A stretch of 43,576 nt of DNA from Bacteroidales bacterium (GTDB taxonomy: Bacteria > Bacteroidota > Bacteroidia > Bacteroidales > VadinHA17), in assembly GCA_003141415.1 (NCBI GenBank), contig PLLX01000076.1:1-43576 (forward strand), in the 5' to 3' direction. A model generated the notes under the pieces. That model was given only the letters and a program-made list of their open reading frames with translations. It did not search any database and had not been told where the DNA came from. Positions 32,233 through 41,432 of the stretch are shown here, piece after piece. The translations under genes were made by a program, and so were the position numbers. Each line of letters begins with the position of its first letter. Position 1 is the first letter of the stretch.

Positions 32233-33795
32233 TTACATCCTTGGTCCCTGATTGGCATTCTGCGTTGGTTTCATAACCGGTTTTCCCGGTAGTTTTGTAT
32301 TACGCATTGCCGCATTATAGACAAACGATGCGGTGATTACTGCATTCTGTTTCAAATCAGCCATTACCAGTCTTTCATATGTATCCATTACGGTATGATA
32401 ACCACGATCATATTCGATATCATCCTGGATGAACTGAAATCCGGGAAGACCCACGCGGTCAAATGAAAGATGATCAGTACCGGAAGTATTTCTTATAGTG
32501 ATAGTTGAACAACCCATATCTTCAAAAGGCTTTAACCATTCTTCAAAAATTGGTCTTACAAGTTCATTTTCCTGAAGATAAATTCCACGATATTTTCCTG
32601 AACCATTATCCATGTTAAAATATGCAGCAAACTTATCATAATCAGCTTTGTGTTCTTTGGTTACAGGATCGACAAGATACTTCTCCACATAACCCGAGGA
32701 TCCGTATAAACCCTGTTCCTCACCACCCCACAAAGCTATCCTGATTGTTCTGCGAGGAGCAATGTCGAGACTTTTAAGGATTCGTAGAGCTTCCAGCATT
32801 ACAATACATCCTGATCCATTATCTGCTGCTCCGGTACCGCCATTCCACGAATCAATGTGTGCACCCAGAAGGACTATTTCATTTTTAAGAAGTTTGTCTG
32901 TACCGGGTATTTCACCTATTACATTATAAACAGTTGGGCTGTCAAAGAATTTGTTTTGTATTTCAATCTCCATTTCAACAGGAACGCTGTGTTGTAGCAG
33001 ACGAACCATTCTGCCATGATCTTCAATTGGAAGATTTAACTCTGCAATCGGTTCTTTATCACCTGATTTGTAATTTTCACCATTTGACCTTGGTACATTA
33101 AAAGTTCCGGAGCTATTCAGAATCACTGCAGCACCTTCACTCTTAAGGAAATCATATATTTTTGATCGCAAGGCCCGTTGAGCCATCATTGCAACACGGT
33201 CAAAGAGTGGCCTTCTTGATGGTGCAGATGAAGAAGCCATTGAGAGATCTTTTAATTGTGCATCAGTCAGACGGCTTGCAAGGGGTTCATAGCTAACCTC
33301 ATAAGTTGCAGAGGAAGGCATCAGGACAATTTTCCCTGCAACTTTTCCTTTGTACTTCACAAGGTCACTATCTGCTTTAACATCCAGGAAAACAACCGCA
33401 CTTTTTACAATGCCGTTTGTACTTCCCGACCATGCAACCGGATTGCATGCGAAATTTGAATAGTATGGAGCAGTCATTGCTGCATAAGTTTTGAGGTTAT
33501 CCCAGCCACCACGACTGAAATCCTTTGCAGCTTCAATCCTTACATTCTGAAATCCAAATTCTTCCATTTTCTTTTTTGCCCACTCATTTGCATGGCTGTA
33601 CCCGCTGGAGGCAGTCAGTCTCGGACCGATAAAATCAGTTAGCCAGAATGCTATATCTTCGACATTTGAATTCTTTAAACCTTCCTGCTTGATTTTATAA
33701 ATCATTCCGAGGTCAACATTTTCGCTCTGCGACATTAACCATGCCGGGTAAAAAAGAAGGATCAATAATGCGGTTGAGATTCTCTTAATTTTCAT
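32233..33795 (-). CDS. Secreted M28 family zinc metallopeptidase
   Basis: About 520 residues from the ATG at 33795, with a signal peptide (MKIKRISTALLILLFYPAWLMSQ). A PA-like insert is followed by the M28 dizinc catalytic domain: LGAHIDSW (His), GAADNGSG (bridging Asp), GGEEQG (catalytic Glu pair), YFNMDNGSG (Asp) and GYHTVMDT (His). All metal ligands are present, so it should be an active exported aminopeptidase or carboxypeptidase. An upstream ATG at 33870 exists, but a -7 box at 33829-33836 lies between, favouring 33795. The C-terminus is rich in Asn, Gln and Pro. Confidence 0.92.
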   Translation of the reverse strand: MKIKRISTALLILLFYPAWLMSQSENVDLGMIYKIKQEGLKNSNVEDIAFWLTDFIGPRLTASSGYSHANEWAKKKMEEFGFQNVRIEAAKDFSRGGWDNLKTYAAMTAPYYSNFACNPVAWSGSTNGIVKSAVVFLDVKADSDLVKYKGKVAGKIVLMPSSATYEVSYEPLASRLTDAQLKDLSMASSSAPSRRPLFDRVAMMAQRALRSKIYDFLKSEGAAVILNSSGTFNVPRSNGENYKSGDKEPIAELNLPIEDHGRMVRLLQHSVPVEMEIEIQNKFFDSPTVYNVIGEIPGTDKLLKNEIVLLGAHIDSWNGGTGAADNGSGCIVMLEALRILKSLDIAPRRTIRIALWGGEEQGLYGSSGYVEKYLVDPVTKEHKADYDKFAAYFNMDNGSGKYRGIYLQENELVRPIFEEWLKPFEDMGCSTITIRNTSGTDHLSFDRVGLPGFQFIQDDIEYDRGYHTVMDTYERLVMADLKQNAVITASFVYNAAMRNTKLPGKPVMKPTQNANQGPRM

Positions 33796-33828
33796 GGATT
33801 TATTATTAAGGTTTTTAATCACATGATT

Positions 33829-33836
33829 CAAATGTA
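33829..33836 (-). promoter_or_regulatory. Possible -7 box for the M28 peptidase
   Basis: Reads TACATTTG on the minus strand, a TAnnTTTG match. The expected start near 33822 gives a 27-base leader to the ATG at 33795. Confidence 0.4.
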
Positions 33837-33899
33837 TATAAAAATGAAACCCCATATCAGCATTTGACAATATGATTTAACAATAATTAACGTGTGGAT

Positions 33900-34166
33900 A
33901 TCGCCTCTGCCCAACCCTTCCACCATGAGGGAGGGGCAATTGCATTGAATATAACCGTATTACCACCTTCTCTCCTGGGAGAAGGTGGCCGAGCGTAAAG
34001 AATTTGACCAATGGGTAAATTTAGCAAGGAGCCCGACTGTAGGGGTGGCCAGGGGAATGAGGCAAAGAAAGTATGGAGATGTTTCTTTCCCCGCTATACT
34101 TCCCTTATTTCTTTTTACTTTTGCCTTTTAACTTATGTCTTTTATTTTTGTCTTTTATCTTTAAAC
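33900..34166 (+). repeat. Dispersed repeat cluster upstream of mutS2
   Basis: It contains a C/G-rich element (CCCTTCCACC...GAGGGAGGGG, 33913-33938), a 10-base perfect hairpin CCACCTTCTC / GAGAAGGTGG (33963-33988), and an oligopyrimidine tract (34101-34163) that is the reverse complement of the oligopurine tract at 28627-28670. The mutS2 reading frame happens to stay open through the last 156 bases. Confidence 0.6.
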
Positions 34167-36647
34167 ATGATTTATCCGGAGAATTTTGAAAATAAGATAG
34201 GTTTTGACAGGATACGAAATCTGCTGAGTGAAAAATGTCTTAGTCCGATGGGACTCGAAAAGGTGGATGAAATTAAATTCATTGATGATTACGATAATTT
34301 ATCTCACATATTATCTGCAACATATGAATTTCAGCAGATCCTTATATTTGAAGATTTTTTCCCATCTGAGCATTACTATAAGATTTCTGATTGTCTGAAT
34401 AATATAAGGATTGAAGGTACATTTCCAGAAGTACAGGAAGTGTTTGATCTTAAACGTTCACTTGAAACTGTTAAAATAATTCTGAATTTCTTCAAAAATA
34501 AAGATGCTGCAAAGTATCCTGTTCTGAGTTCTATGTGCAGTTCAGTTAAAACTTATCCTTATGTTCTTGACTCAATCGACAGAATTATTGACAAACGAGG
34601 AGTGGTAAAGGATAATGCTTCCACGCGGTTGAAAGAGATAAGAGCTGAGCTTATCGGGAAAAGCATACATGTAACCAAAAGGCTGAATGCAATTCTTAAA
34701 CAGGCACAGTCTGATGGAATAGTCGATTCGGATACTTCAGTTTCAGTGAGAAACGGCAGAGGAGTAATCCCTGTAAGTTCGTATGATAAAAGAAAGATAA
34801 AAGGCCTCATTCATGATCAGTCAGCATCAGGAAAGACAGTTTTTATTGAACCCGAGGAGATTGTTGAAATCAACAATGATATCGTTGAACTTGAATACGA
34901 GGAAAAAAGGGAGATTGTCAGGATTCTGACGGCCTTTGCAGATAATATTAGACCCTATATCGATGATCTTCTTGAATCAAATATATTCCTTGGTGAAATT
35001 GATTTCATACGGTCAAAGGCAATTCTTAGTAACCATCTTCACTCAATAAAACCTGTTCTTTCAAACAAACCATTTCTGGCATGGAGAGGTGCAATCCATC
35101 CTCTGCTCTCAATGACATTTGAGAAGTCTGCCGGTAGAAAAGTGGTACCTCTCGAGATTGTGCTTGATGATGAGAACAGAATATTATTGATCTCTGGTCC
35201 CAATGCAGGTGGTAAGTCGGTATGTCTTAAGACGGTCGGACTGCTTCAGTACATGTTGCAATGCGGCTTGACGATTCCGGTTGCCGATGGATCAGAAACG
35301 GGGATATTTAAAAATATTTTAATTGATATTGGTGACGAACAAAGTATTGATAATGATTTAAGTACTTATAGTTCTCATCTTATTAACATGAAATACTTCG
35401 TTAAGAACGGTAATGATAAGACACTGATTCTTATTGATGAATTCGGTACAGGAACGGAACCGATGCTGGGAGGTTCAATAGCCGAAGCTATCCTTGGGGA
35501 GTTGAACAGGAAGAAGGTATTTGGTGTAATCACAACGCATTACACTAATCTGAAGCATTTTGCATCTCTTACAGACGGAATAGTCAATGGTGCTATGGCT
35601 TTTGACAACCATCTTATGCAACCTCTCTTTCAGCTTACAATCGGTAAACCAGGCAGCTCTTTTGCATTTGAAATTGCACGAAAAATAGGACTTCCTGAAG
35701 ATATACTTGAAGTAGCTTCAGAAAAAGTCGGAATAAAAAACATTAATTATGACAGGCATCTCAAAGATATTGCCCGGGATAAACGATACTGGGAGACCAA
35801 ACGGCAGAGTATCAGGCAACAGGAGAAAAGATTAGAAGAGTTAATGGCTGAATATGAAAAGGAACTTTCAGGAGCCAAGACTCTCAGAAAAGAGATCATC
35901 ACAAAAGCTAAAAACGATGCTCAGCAATTGCTGAAAGAATCTAACCGGATGATTGAGAATACCATCCGTCAGATTAAAGAGTCACAGGCAGAAAAAGAAA
36001 AAACTAAAGATATCCGGCAGCATCTTGAAGAGTTTAAAAATGTAATTGAAGAGGATACAAAACCATTAGAGACTGAATCGGAAGAGAAGATTGCCATATT
36101 GGGTAAGCGAGCAAAAAGAATTAAACTTGAGCCTGAAACTGTAAAGGAAAAACATGTACCTTCTCCTTCCCACGTACATCCGCTTAAACCCGGAGATGCC
36201 GTCAGGATGATTGATACTCAGGCCGCAGGTGAGGTAATTGAGATAAAAGATAAAATGGTTCAGGTTGAAACAGGTAGCCTGAGATTTTTTGTCCCGCTCG
36301 ACAAAATTGAGAGAATAACCAGATCTGACCTGAAAAAGAGCCTTAAGGCTAATCAGGTTTTCAGGGAAAATGATCCGGGTCTGGTTCAGCGCAATATTAA
36401 TTTTAAGCCTGAAATCGATATTCGTGGTATCAGGGGAGAAGAGGCCATTAATCAGGTCAGGGACCTTATTGATAATGCACTTATTGTGCAACATCGCAAT
36501 CTTAGAATACTGCATGGTAAAGGCAATGGGATACTTCGACAGCTTGTGAGGCAATATCTTGCCACAGTTGATGTTGTAAAATCCTTCCGCGATGAACATG
36601 TGGAATTTGGAGGAGCAGGTATTACGGTTGTGGAGATGGATTTTTAG
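34167..36647 (+). CDS. mutS2: Endonuclease MutS2
   Basis: From the ATG at 34167 the product is 826 residues, the usual MutS2 size. The ATPase has Walker A GPNAGGKS at 344-351, DEFGTGTEP as the Walker B region and STYSSHL before it. A long coiled-coil segment (about 560-660, QQEKRLEELMAEYEKELS...) leads to a KOW-like region and a C-terminal Smr nuclease domain with IDIRGIRGEEA and LRILHGKGNGILR. MutS2 acts in recombination suppression or on collided ribosomes. The frame extends to 34011, but that part is translated repeat and is excluded. Confidence 0.95.
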   Translation: MIYPENFENKIGFDRIRNLLSEKCLSPMGLEKVDEIKFIDDYDNLSHILSATYEFQQILIFEDFFPSEHYYKISDCLNNIRIEGTFPEVQEVFDLKRSLETVKIILNFFKNKDAAKYPVLSSMCSSVKTYPYVLDSIDRIIDKRGVVKDNASTRLKEIRAELIGKSIHVTKRLNAILKQAQSDGIVDSDTSVSVRNGRGVIPVSSYDKRKIKGLIHDQSASGKTVFIEPEEIVEINNDIVELEYEEKREIVRILTAFADNIRPYIDDLLESNIFLGEIDFIRSKAILSNHLHSIKPVLSNKPFLAWRGAIHPLLSMTFEKSAGRKVVPLEIVLDDENRILLISGPNAGGKSVCLKTVGLLQYMLQCGLTIPVADGSETGIFKNILIDIGDEQSIDNDLSTYSSHLINMKYFVKNGNDKTLILIDEFGTGTEPMLGGSIAEAILGELNRKKVFGVITTHYTNLKHFASLTDGIVNGAMAFDNHLMQPLFQLTIGKPGSSFAFEIARKIGLPEDILEVASEKVGIKNINYDRHLKDIARDKRYWETKRQSIRQQEKRLEELMAEYEKELSGAKTLRKEIITKAKNDAQQLLKESNRMIENTIRQIKESQAEKEKTKDIRQHLEEFKNVIEEDTKPLETESEEKIAILGKRAKRIKLEPETVKEKHVPSPSHVHPLKPGDAVRMIDTQAAGEVIEIKDKMVQVETGSLRFFVPLDKIERITRSDLKKSLKANQVFRENDPGLVQRNINFKPEIDIRGIRGEEAINQVRDLIDNALIVQHRNLRILHGKGNGILRQLVRQYLATVDVVKSFRDEHVEFGGAGITVVEMDF

Positions 36648-36654
36648 ATTGTCT

Positions 36655-36690
36655 CTCCCTAAATCCCTCTTCAAGGAGGGAGGGACTTGA
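36655..36690 (+). repeat. Short C/G hairpin repeat after mutS2
   Basis: CCCTC (36665-36669) and GAGGG (36676-36680) form a short hairpin inside a TCTCCCTAAATCCCTC...GGAGGGAGGGAC context that resembles the elements at 28685 and 37850. Confidence 0.5.
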
Positions 36691-36730
36691 AAATTTCTTT
36701 GAAAATATTACAAATTCAATACGAACAACA

Positions 36731-37753
36731 ATGAAACGAAAAATGATAATTCTTGAAGCATTGCTGATCTTCGGATTAATACTTTCTTCTTGTAAAACTG
36801 ATAAGAAAACAGCATCAGGTCAGGCTATAAGTGCTTCAAAACAAAAACAGGAGTGGGCAATAGTAATCCATGGCGGTGCAGGCGGAATGACAAAAGAGAA
36901 TCTTACCCCTGAGCTGGATAAGGAGTACAGGGCATCACTCGTTGAAGCAATTAGTAAAGGAAAGAAGATTCTTGCTGAAGGCGGATCAGCTCTCGATGCT
37001 GTTGAACAGACGATCAGAACCATGGAAGACAATCCTCTCTTCAATGCAGGAAAGGGGGCAGTTTTTACTCATGAGGGCAGAAATGAACTTGATGCAGCTA
37101 TTATGGATGGATCAAATCTTGCTGCAGGTGCAGTGGCTGGTGTTACAGATATAAAGAATCCTATCACGGCAGCCAGAAGGGTAATGACAAATTCTCCACA
37201 TGTAATGCTCGCCGGAGCAGGTGCCTCACAATTTGCTAAAGAACAAGGTCTTGAAATTGTTCCACCATCATATTTTTATACTGAAAAGCGATTTAACGAA
37301 CTTCAGGAAATATTAAAAAAAGAGAAGAATGGTACAGTCGGGTGCTGCGCTCTTGATAAAAACGGAAACCTGGCTGCAGGAACATCAACAGGAGGTATGG
37401 CAAATAAACGATATAACAGGATAGGTGACTCACCCATTATCGGAGCCGGTACTTATGCAAATAATAACACTTGTGCCGTTTCAGGAACAGGTCATGGCGA
37501 ATATTTCATAAGATGGACCGTTGCACATGATATTTCAGCCTTAATGGAATATAAAGGTCTTACTCTCAGGGAAGCTTCAGAGCTTGTAGTAAATGATAAG
37601 CTTGTCAAGGCAGGAGGGAGTGGTGGAGTTGTATGCATGGACAAATATGGTAATATTTCTATGCCTTTCAATTCCAGTGGTATGTTCAGAGGGTTTGCTA
37701 CTTCTGATGGCAAGGAAGGCATATTCATTTATAAGGATGAGGGGATAAGATAA
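36731..37753 (+). CDS. Isoaspartyl peptidase / L-asparaginase, lipoprotein
   Basis: An Ntn-hydrolase of the plant-type asparaginase family, 340 residues. A lipoprotein signal ends at LILSSC (Cys21), so it is exported and lipid-anchored. The domain starts WAIVIHGGAGG (42-52), and the autocleavage site is NGTVGC with nucleophile Thr202; processing would yield alpha and beta chains. GTSTGGMANKRYNRIGDSPIIGAGTYA (217-243) and GTGHGE supply the substrate pocket. It removes isoaspartyl residues from peptides or hydrolyses asparagine, here probably in the periplasm. Confidence 0.94.
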   Translation: MKRKMIILEALLIFGLILSSCKTDKKTASGQAISASKQKQEWAIVIHGGAGGMTKENLTPELDKEYRASLVEAISKGKKILAEGGSALDAVEQTIRTMEDNPLFNAGKGAVFTHEGRNELDAAIMDGSNLAAGAVAGVTDIKNPITAARRVMTNSPHVMLAGAGASQFAKEQGLEIVPPSYFYTEKRFNELQEILKKEKNGTVGCCALDKNGNLAAGTSTGGMANKRYNRIGDSPIIGAGTYANNNTCAVSGTGHGEYFIRWTVAHDISALMEYKGLTLREASELVVNDKLVKAGGSGGVVCMDKYGNISMPFNSSGMFRGFATSDGKEGIFIYKDEGIR

Positions 37754-37754
37754 A

Positions 37755-37880
37755 AACAAAAGTCACAATATAAAAGTAAGAAATGGGAAAATAGGAACTG
37801 TCACAGAGAGGCACAGAGAAGCACAGAGAAAAATCATTTGGTGATAGACCCCCTATATTGAGGGGCGGGGGGTAAAAAAG
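37755..37880 (+). repeat. Dispersed repeat cluster with 10-base tandem CACAGAGARG repeat
   Basis: Three perfect-period 10-base units (CACAGAGAGG, CACAGAGAAG, CACAGAGAAA) occupy 37802-37831. A CCCCT/AGGGG hairpin lies at 37850-37865, and an A-rich tract with AAAACAAAAG-like units precedes them. The same components are found at 28627-28810. Confidence 0.7.
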
Positions 37881-37907
37881 GTAGGAGAGAACCGCCTTTG
37901 TGGCAAT

Positions 37908-38978
37908 TTATTGAATAGTCAACTTCCCTGAAGTTGCCCTGATCCTTATAAGAGATTTTGTCTCCTTATCAGGTCCCGCAGTTCCAAGAAGAGTAGTTGA
38001 AAAATTGCTTTCAGTTTTTTTGATCCCCGGGTATTTTACTGCAGTAAAATCTACCATTGCATCCGCTGCAATAATATCGGCCATAAATGATATACCATGC
38101 CCGGTTTTTAAGGTTACCTGGGCCTGCCCTGCAACAATGTCGATGCTGCTGAACCCTTTATTCAAATCTGAGATACTTATTGAGCCATATATTACCTTAG
38201 ACTTTAATTGTCCGTTAAGCCTTCCAATTTCATATTCAGAGTAGGTACTTTCTGACACAATATTATTTATTGATTTGATATTATAACTGTCAGATTTAGA
38301 ATTGCTGACTACTGAACTGATATCTCCCATCGATATTTTTGAGATAACTGAAGTCATCATAAGCGCCTGTGCTTTTTCGATATTGACCGATGGACAATTT
38401 TGAAGGGTTAAAGTCATCCAGTTCAATTCATCGATATTTACATTACTATGGTCAGCATAAATAGTGCTGATCGGCTTTACATTTCCTTTTGTCAGTCTCT
38501 TCGCACTTAGATTGCCCTGGGAAAGCCTGACATTTAATGTTCCTGAAAGCTCTTCTACTGAGACATTGCCAAACTCATTGGTAATAGTAAGATCCATATA
38601 AGAAGGCATTTTGATAAAGTAGTCAACACTGAAGCTTTTCCTTCCTTGCCTTAATGCCTCAGAAAAAAATTTCTTATCATATAATGTTGAAACGAAAACT
38701 GTGTCTTTTAATTTGTTGGTGCTGATAGTGACGAGTTTCATACTTTTCTGGACCAGGTCATTATTATCCTGTACTATTGTAATCGTTGCACAAACAAAGA
38801 GCGAATCATTTTTGTCTGTGATCACATTTATATCTCCATATTTATTTGAAAGTCTGAGGGTTGTTCCCTTATTGACTGGGAAAGTTTTTTTGATATTGCA
38901 ATTATTATTTTGCGCTGAAAGGGTGGTTGTAATAAGTACTAAAATTAACAGACCTGATATTTTTTTGTCAATTTTCAT
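37908..38978 (-). CDS. Secreted DUF4097-like beta-repeat protein (paralogue 2)
   Basis: A 356-residue exported protein with signal peptide ending TLSAQ. It is a paralogue of the next gene: both have LxxSNKYGDxxV near residue 45, xKKFRxDYxIKMP/VDYFIKMPSYMDLTITNEFG, RGNIKP / KGNVKPIS and a closing LxxxxTSGKLTIQ or LASYGNVKLN. The repeated short strand-turn units suggest a beta-helix or beta-solenoid as in DUF4097-type putative adhesins. It follows an intrinsic terminator behind its paralogue, so it may be expressed at a lower level or from its own promoter. Function is unknown. Confidence 0.78.
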   Translation of the reverse strand: MKIDKKISGLLILVLITTTLSAQNNNCNIKKTFPVNKGTTLRLSNKYGDINVITDKNDSLFVCATITIVQDNNDLVQKSMKLVTISTNKLKDTVFVSTLYDKKFFSEALRQGRKSFSVDYFIKMPSYMDLTITNEFGNVSVEELSGTLNVRLSQGNLSAKRLTKGNVKPISTIYADHSNVNIDELNWMTLTLQNCPSVNIEKAQALMMTSVISKISMGDISSVVSNSKSDSYNIKSINNIVSESTYSEYEIGRLNGQLKSKVIYGSISISDLNKGFSSIDIVAGQAQVTLKTGHGISFMADIIAADAMVDFTAVKYPGIKKTESNFSTTLLGTAGPDKETKSLIRIRATSGKLTIQ

Positions 38979-39060
38979 TTTCCTGCATCTTAAAATTTAA
39001 AGAACTTTCTGACTCTTCGTTTTCTTCATATTAAAGACTGCATTTAAATGATATTGCTGC

Positions 39061-39095
39061 AAAAAAAGGCGGAAATGTTGTAACATTCCCGCCTT
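39061..39095 (-). terminator. Intrinsic terminator between the two DUF4097-like genes
   Basis: On the minus strand AAGGCGG-G-AATGTT pairs with AACATT-T-CCGCCTT, with one mismatch, and the hairpin is followed directly by a run of seven T. It lies 25 bases after the stop of the upstream paralogue and about 80 bases before the downstream start. Confidence 0.88.
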
Positions 39096-39119
39096 GAAAT
39101 ATATATTGTAAGGTAGTTA

Positions 39120-40193
39120 TTAATTGAGCTTTACATTCCCATATGATGCAAGTATATTAACTCTTGATGAAGGGTTTTCTTCATTTCCGACTGTTCCGGA
39201 TACCTCATGTGAGTTGTTCTCAACAATGCGTCTTTGATTTTTAAAATTGTCTTCATTGTATTTCAATCCGCCATACGTGACTTTTGCTTCGAGTTTATAG
39301 CTGGCTGATTCTTCGATTCCAAGTTTAACTCCCATATAATGTGTTTCCACATCTAAGGATTCAAATCCGGCCGGGATGCGATCTATTGAAAATGAGCCAT
39401 AACTTCCATTATAAGTGAGCTTTTTTGTCAGTTCACCGATGTTGACTTCTGTATATCCATTCTCAAGGACCAGGTTATTTATGTTTTCAATCTTAATATT
39501 GTCATACTTACTTTCACCTACAATTGAACTGGTTTCACCTATCATTATCTTGGAATACTTACTATCAAGAAGTAGTGCCTGGCTTTTTGCTATCTCCATG
39601 CTTCCGACATATCTTTCATTAAGATCGAGCCAACCTGTTTCATCAATTGTTCCTTTTCCGTAAGCCAGGACAAGTTTGCTCAGAGGTTTAATATTTCCTC
39701 TGGTAAGTTTTCCGGCAGTAAGATTGCCATACTTGATCTCAATATCCATTAATCCGTGAAGCTCATCGATATCTGTATTCCCATATTTGTTTGTAAGAGT
39801 CAGATCAGTTCCAACAGGCATTTTTATGTTATAATCTATTCTGAATTTTTTTGAATCGCCCCATCCTGAAAAATTGAAACTGTCATCAATCACAGTTTTT
39901 GCCGAGATCACATTGGTACCTTCTGAAAATTGAATATCTATCTGGTCAAGGAATCTCTGGGCTTTTTCTTTATTCGACATATCAACAGTTACTTTAACAT
40001 TGATAATTATCTGGTCCTTATCCCAACTCTGAATTTCCACATCTCCGTACTTGTTGCTTATATCAAGTGTTTTTGTCCCTGCAGTATACTCCTTATGGAA
40101 TTCCTTTGTTACCTCCTGTGCAGATAATGTGAAAGAAATTAAAAAGAGTGATATGAAGAAGAACATTCCTGGTTTATAATCTGACTTTTTCAT
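39120..40193 (-). CDS. Secreted DUF4097-like beta-repeat protein (paralogue 1)
   Basis: From the ATG at 40193 (preceded by AAGGAAA) the product is 357 residues with a signal peptide ending TLSAQ. Repeated strand-turn blocks with SNKYGDVEI, TNKYGNTDI, EIKYGNLT, YGSFSID and ASYGNVKL recur about every 20-50 residues, typical of DUF4097-type beta-helix proteins. It lies directly downstream of an ECF sigma factor and an anti-sigma-like gene, overlapping the latter by 20 bases, so it belongs to that operon and probably responds to an envelope signal. A further ATG at 40217 is possible. Confidence 0.82.
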   Translation of the reverse strand: MKKSDYKPGMFFFISLFLISFTLSAQEVTKEFHKEYTAGTKTLDISNKYGDVEIQSWDKDQIIINVKVTVDMSNKEKAQRFLDQIDIQFSEGTNVISAKTVIDDSFNFSGWGDSKKFRIDYNIKMPVGTDLTLTNKYGNTDIDELHGLMDIEIKYGNLTAGKLTRGNIKPLSKLVLAYGKGTIDETGWLDLNERYVGSMEIAKSQALLLDSKYSKIMIGETSSIVGESKYDNIKIENINNLVLENGYTEVNIGELTKKLTYNGSYGSFSIDRIPAGFESLDVETHYMGVKLGIEESASYKLEAKVTYGGLKYNEDNFKNQRRIVENNSHEVSGTVGNEENPSSRVNILASYGNVKLN

Positions 40194-40755
40194 TTTCCTT
40201 CTTATTATGGTTATCATTCCTGATTGTTTTAAGCTGATTTACTATATAAGTCATGACTTCTAGTTTAGTCTGGTAATGCTCTATCATTGCATTTATTATC
40301 CTTTCATCGGTTGGATTTGCTTTGAGTTCTTTCTGCAAAGAGACATATGTTGAATCCATGCTTTTCATCTCTTTCATAAGCATCGTTTTTTGTGCCGGAT
40401 TATTTTTCAGATCTACATTTACGATTTCCCCTTCCATAAGGTTTACCTGGTGAACGTAATAGTTTTCAACCTCTTTGTATTGAGGAGAGATCTGTCCGAG
40501 TGTCATCCTGCTGCTGCCGGTACGGATAAAATGGTCCCATGTCCATAGTGAAGAGAGAGTGATCAGAAGGGTTACTACAGCTGCCTTTAGCAGGTAAGGG
40601 ACAATACTTCTTTTAATTGTATTGACCTGAAACCTTTTTTCAAGCTTCCTGTTAAATCTTTCCAAGTGACCTGTCGAAGGTTCTGCGTCATCGAAAAAAT
40701 CCTTATTGTTCCTGATTATGTCCTCTATGCTTTTCATATCCGTAGAATTTTTCAT
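40174..40755 (-). CDS. Probable anti-sigma-like single-span membrane protein
   Basis: A 193-residue protein with a cytoplasmic N-terminus (GHLERFNRKLEKRF, 29-42), one predicted membrane segment (about 52-72) and a mostly helical periplasmic C-terminal part ending in a charged tail. No zinc-binding anti-sigma motif is visible, so the anti-sigma call rests mainly on gene order: its start overlaps the ECF sigma stop by 4 bases (ATGA). It is followed by secreted DUF4097-like proteins, a common Bacteroidota arrangement. Confidence 0.65.
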   Translation of the reverse strand: MKNSTDMKSIEDIIRNNKDFFDDAEPSTGHLERFNRKLEKRFQVNTIKRSIVPYLLKAAVVTLLITLSSLWTWDHFIRTGSSRMTLGQISPQYKEVENYYVHQVNLMEGEIVNVDLKNNPAQKTMLMKEMKSMDSTYVSLQKELKANPTDERIINAMIEHYQTKLEVMTYIVNQLKTIRNDNHNKKENEKVRL

Positions 40756-41312
40756 TTTCCTTTTAATTCTCCAATGAGTTTTTGTTTTGCTCTTGAAAGT
40801 TGTGATCGTGATGTACTGCTGTTGATTGAAAGTATTTCTGCTATTTCATCGTGATCGTACCCTTCAAGAAGGTAGAGAGATAATATAACTCTGTATCCAT
40901 CGGGTAGTCTTTCAATAGCCTCTTTTACCTCTTCAACCCTGACATCAATCTCCTCATATCTGGCGGTATCTTCGCCGCTTTCATCTCTTATACCAACATG
41001 TGCCTCAATATCTTCAAAGACCGCTTTTCTTTTATTCAGGGCATCAAGTGACCGGTTAACTACTATTTTTTTGAGCCATGCACCGAAACTTACAGTTCCT
41101 GAATAAGTGTCAATTTTTTCAAAGGCCGACAGGAATGATTCCTGCATTATATCTTCAGCTTCCATTGTGTCACTTACAATCCTCAGACTTGTATTGTACA
41201 TAGCTTTGTAGTACAACTTGTAGATCTGAAACTGTGCCTTCTGGTCGCCATTTTTACACCCGTCCAAAAGATCCTGGTGTAGGTTTCTGAATGCCGCTTC
41301 TACATTTGCCAT
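40752..41312 (-). CDS. ECF-type RNA polymerase sigma factor
   Basis: A 186-residue sigma-70 family factor with regions 2 and 4 only. Region 2 is seen as YKAMYNTSLRIVSDTMEAEDIMQESFLSAFEKI and SFGAWLKKIVVNRSLDAL; region 4 as LPDGYRVILSLYLLEGYDHDEIAEILSINSSTSRSQLSRAKQKL. The frame reaches upstream to a GTG at 41354, but the ATG at 41312 begins a normal ECF N-terminus. It should direct transcription of an envelope-related regulon including the genes behind it. Regulation presumably passes through the adjacent membrane protein. Confidence 0.93.
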   Translation of the reverse strand: MANVEAAFRNLHQDLLDGCKNGDQKAQFQIYKLYYKAMYNTSLRIVSDTMEAEDIMQESFLSAFEKIDTYSGTVSFGAWLKKIVVNRSLDALNKRKAVFEDIEAHVGIRDESGEDTARYEEIDVRVEEVKEAIERLPDGYRVILSLYLLEGYDHDEIAEILSINSSTSRSQLSRAKQKLIGELKGK

Positions 41313-41432
41313 CTTTACGTAAAGACTAGTTTTTATATGTGTTGCTGCACCCACCTTCTATTAAATTTCTAATCAATAGACGGGGTAAATTTTTTAATGT
41401 TGCACTCAATTTAAGAAATTTTAAAAGAAATT

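Noticed and set aside
36066-36674. 202-codon minus-strand frame
   Set aside because: Antisense to the Smr domain of mutS2; composition and motifs do not support a gene.
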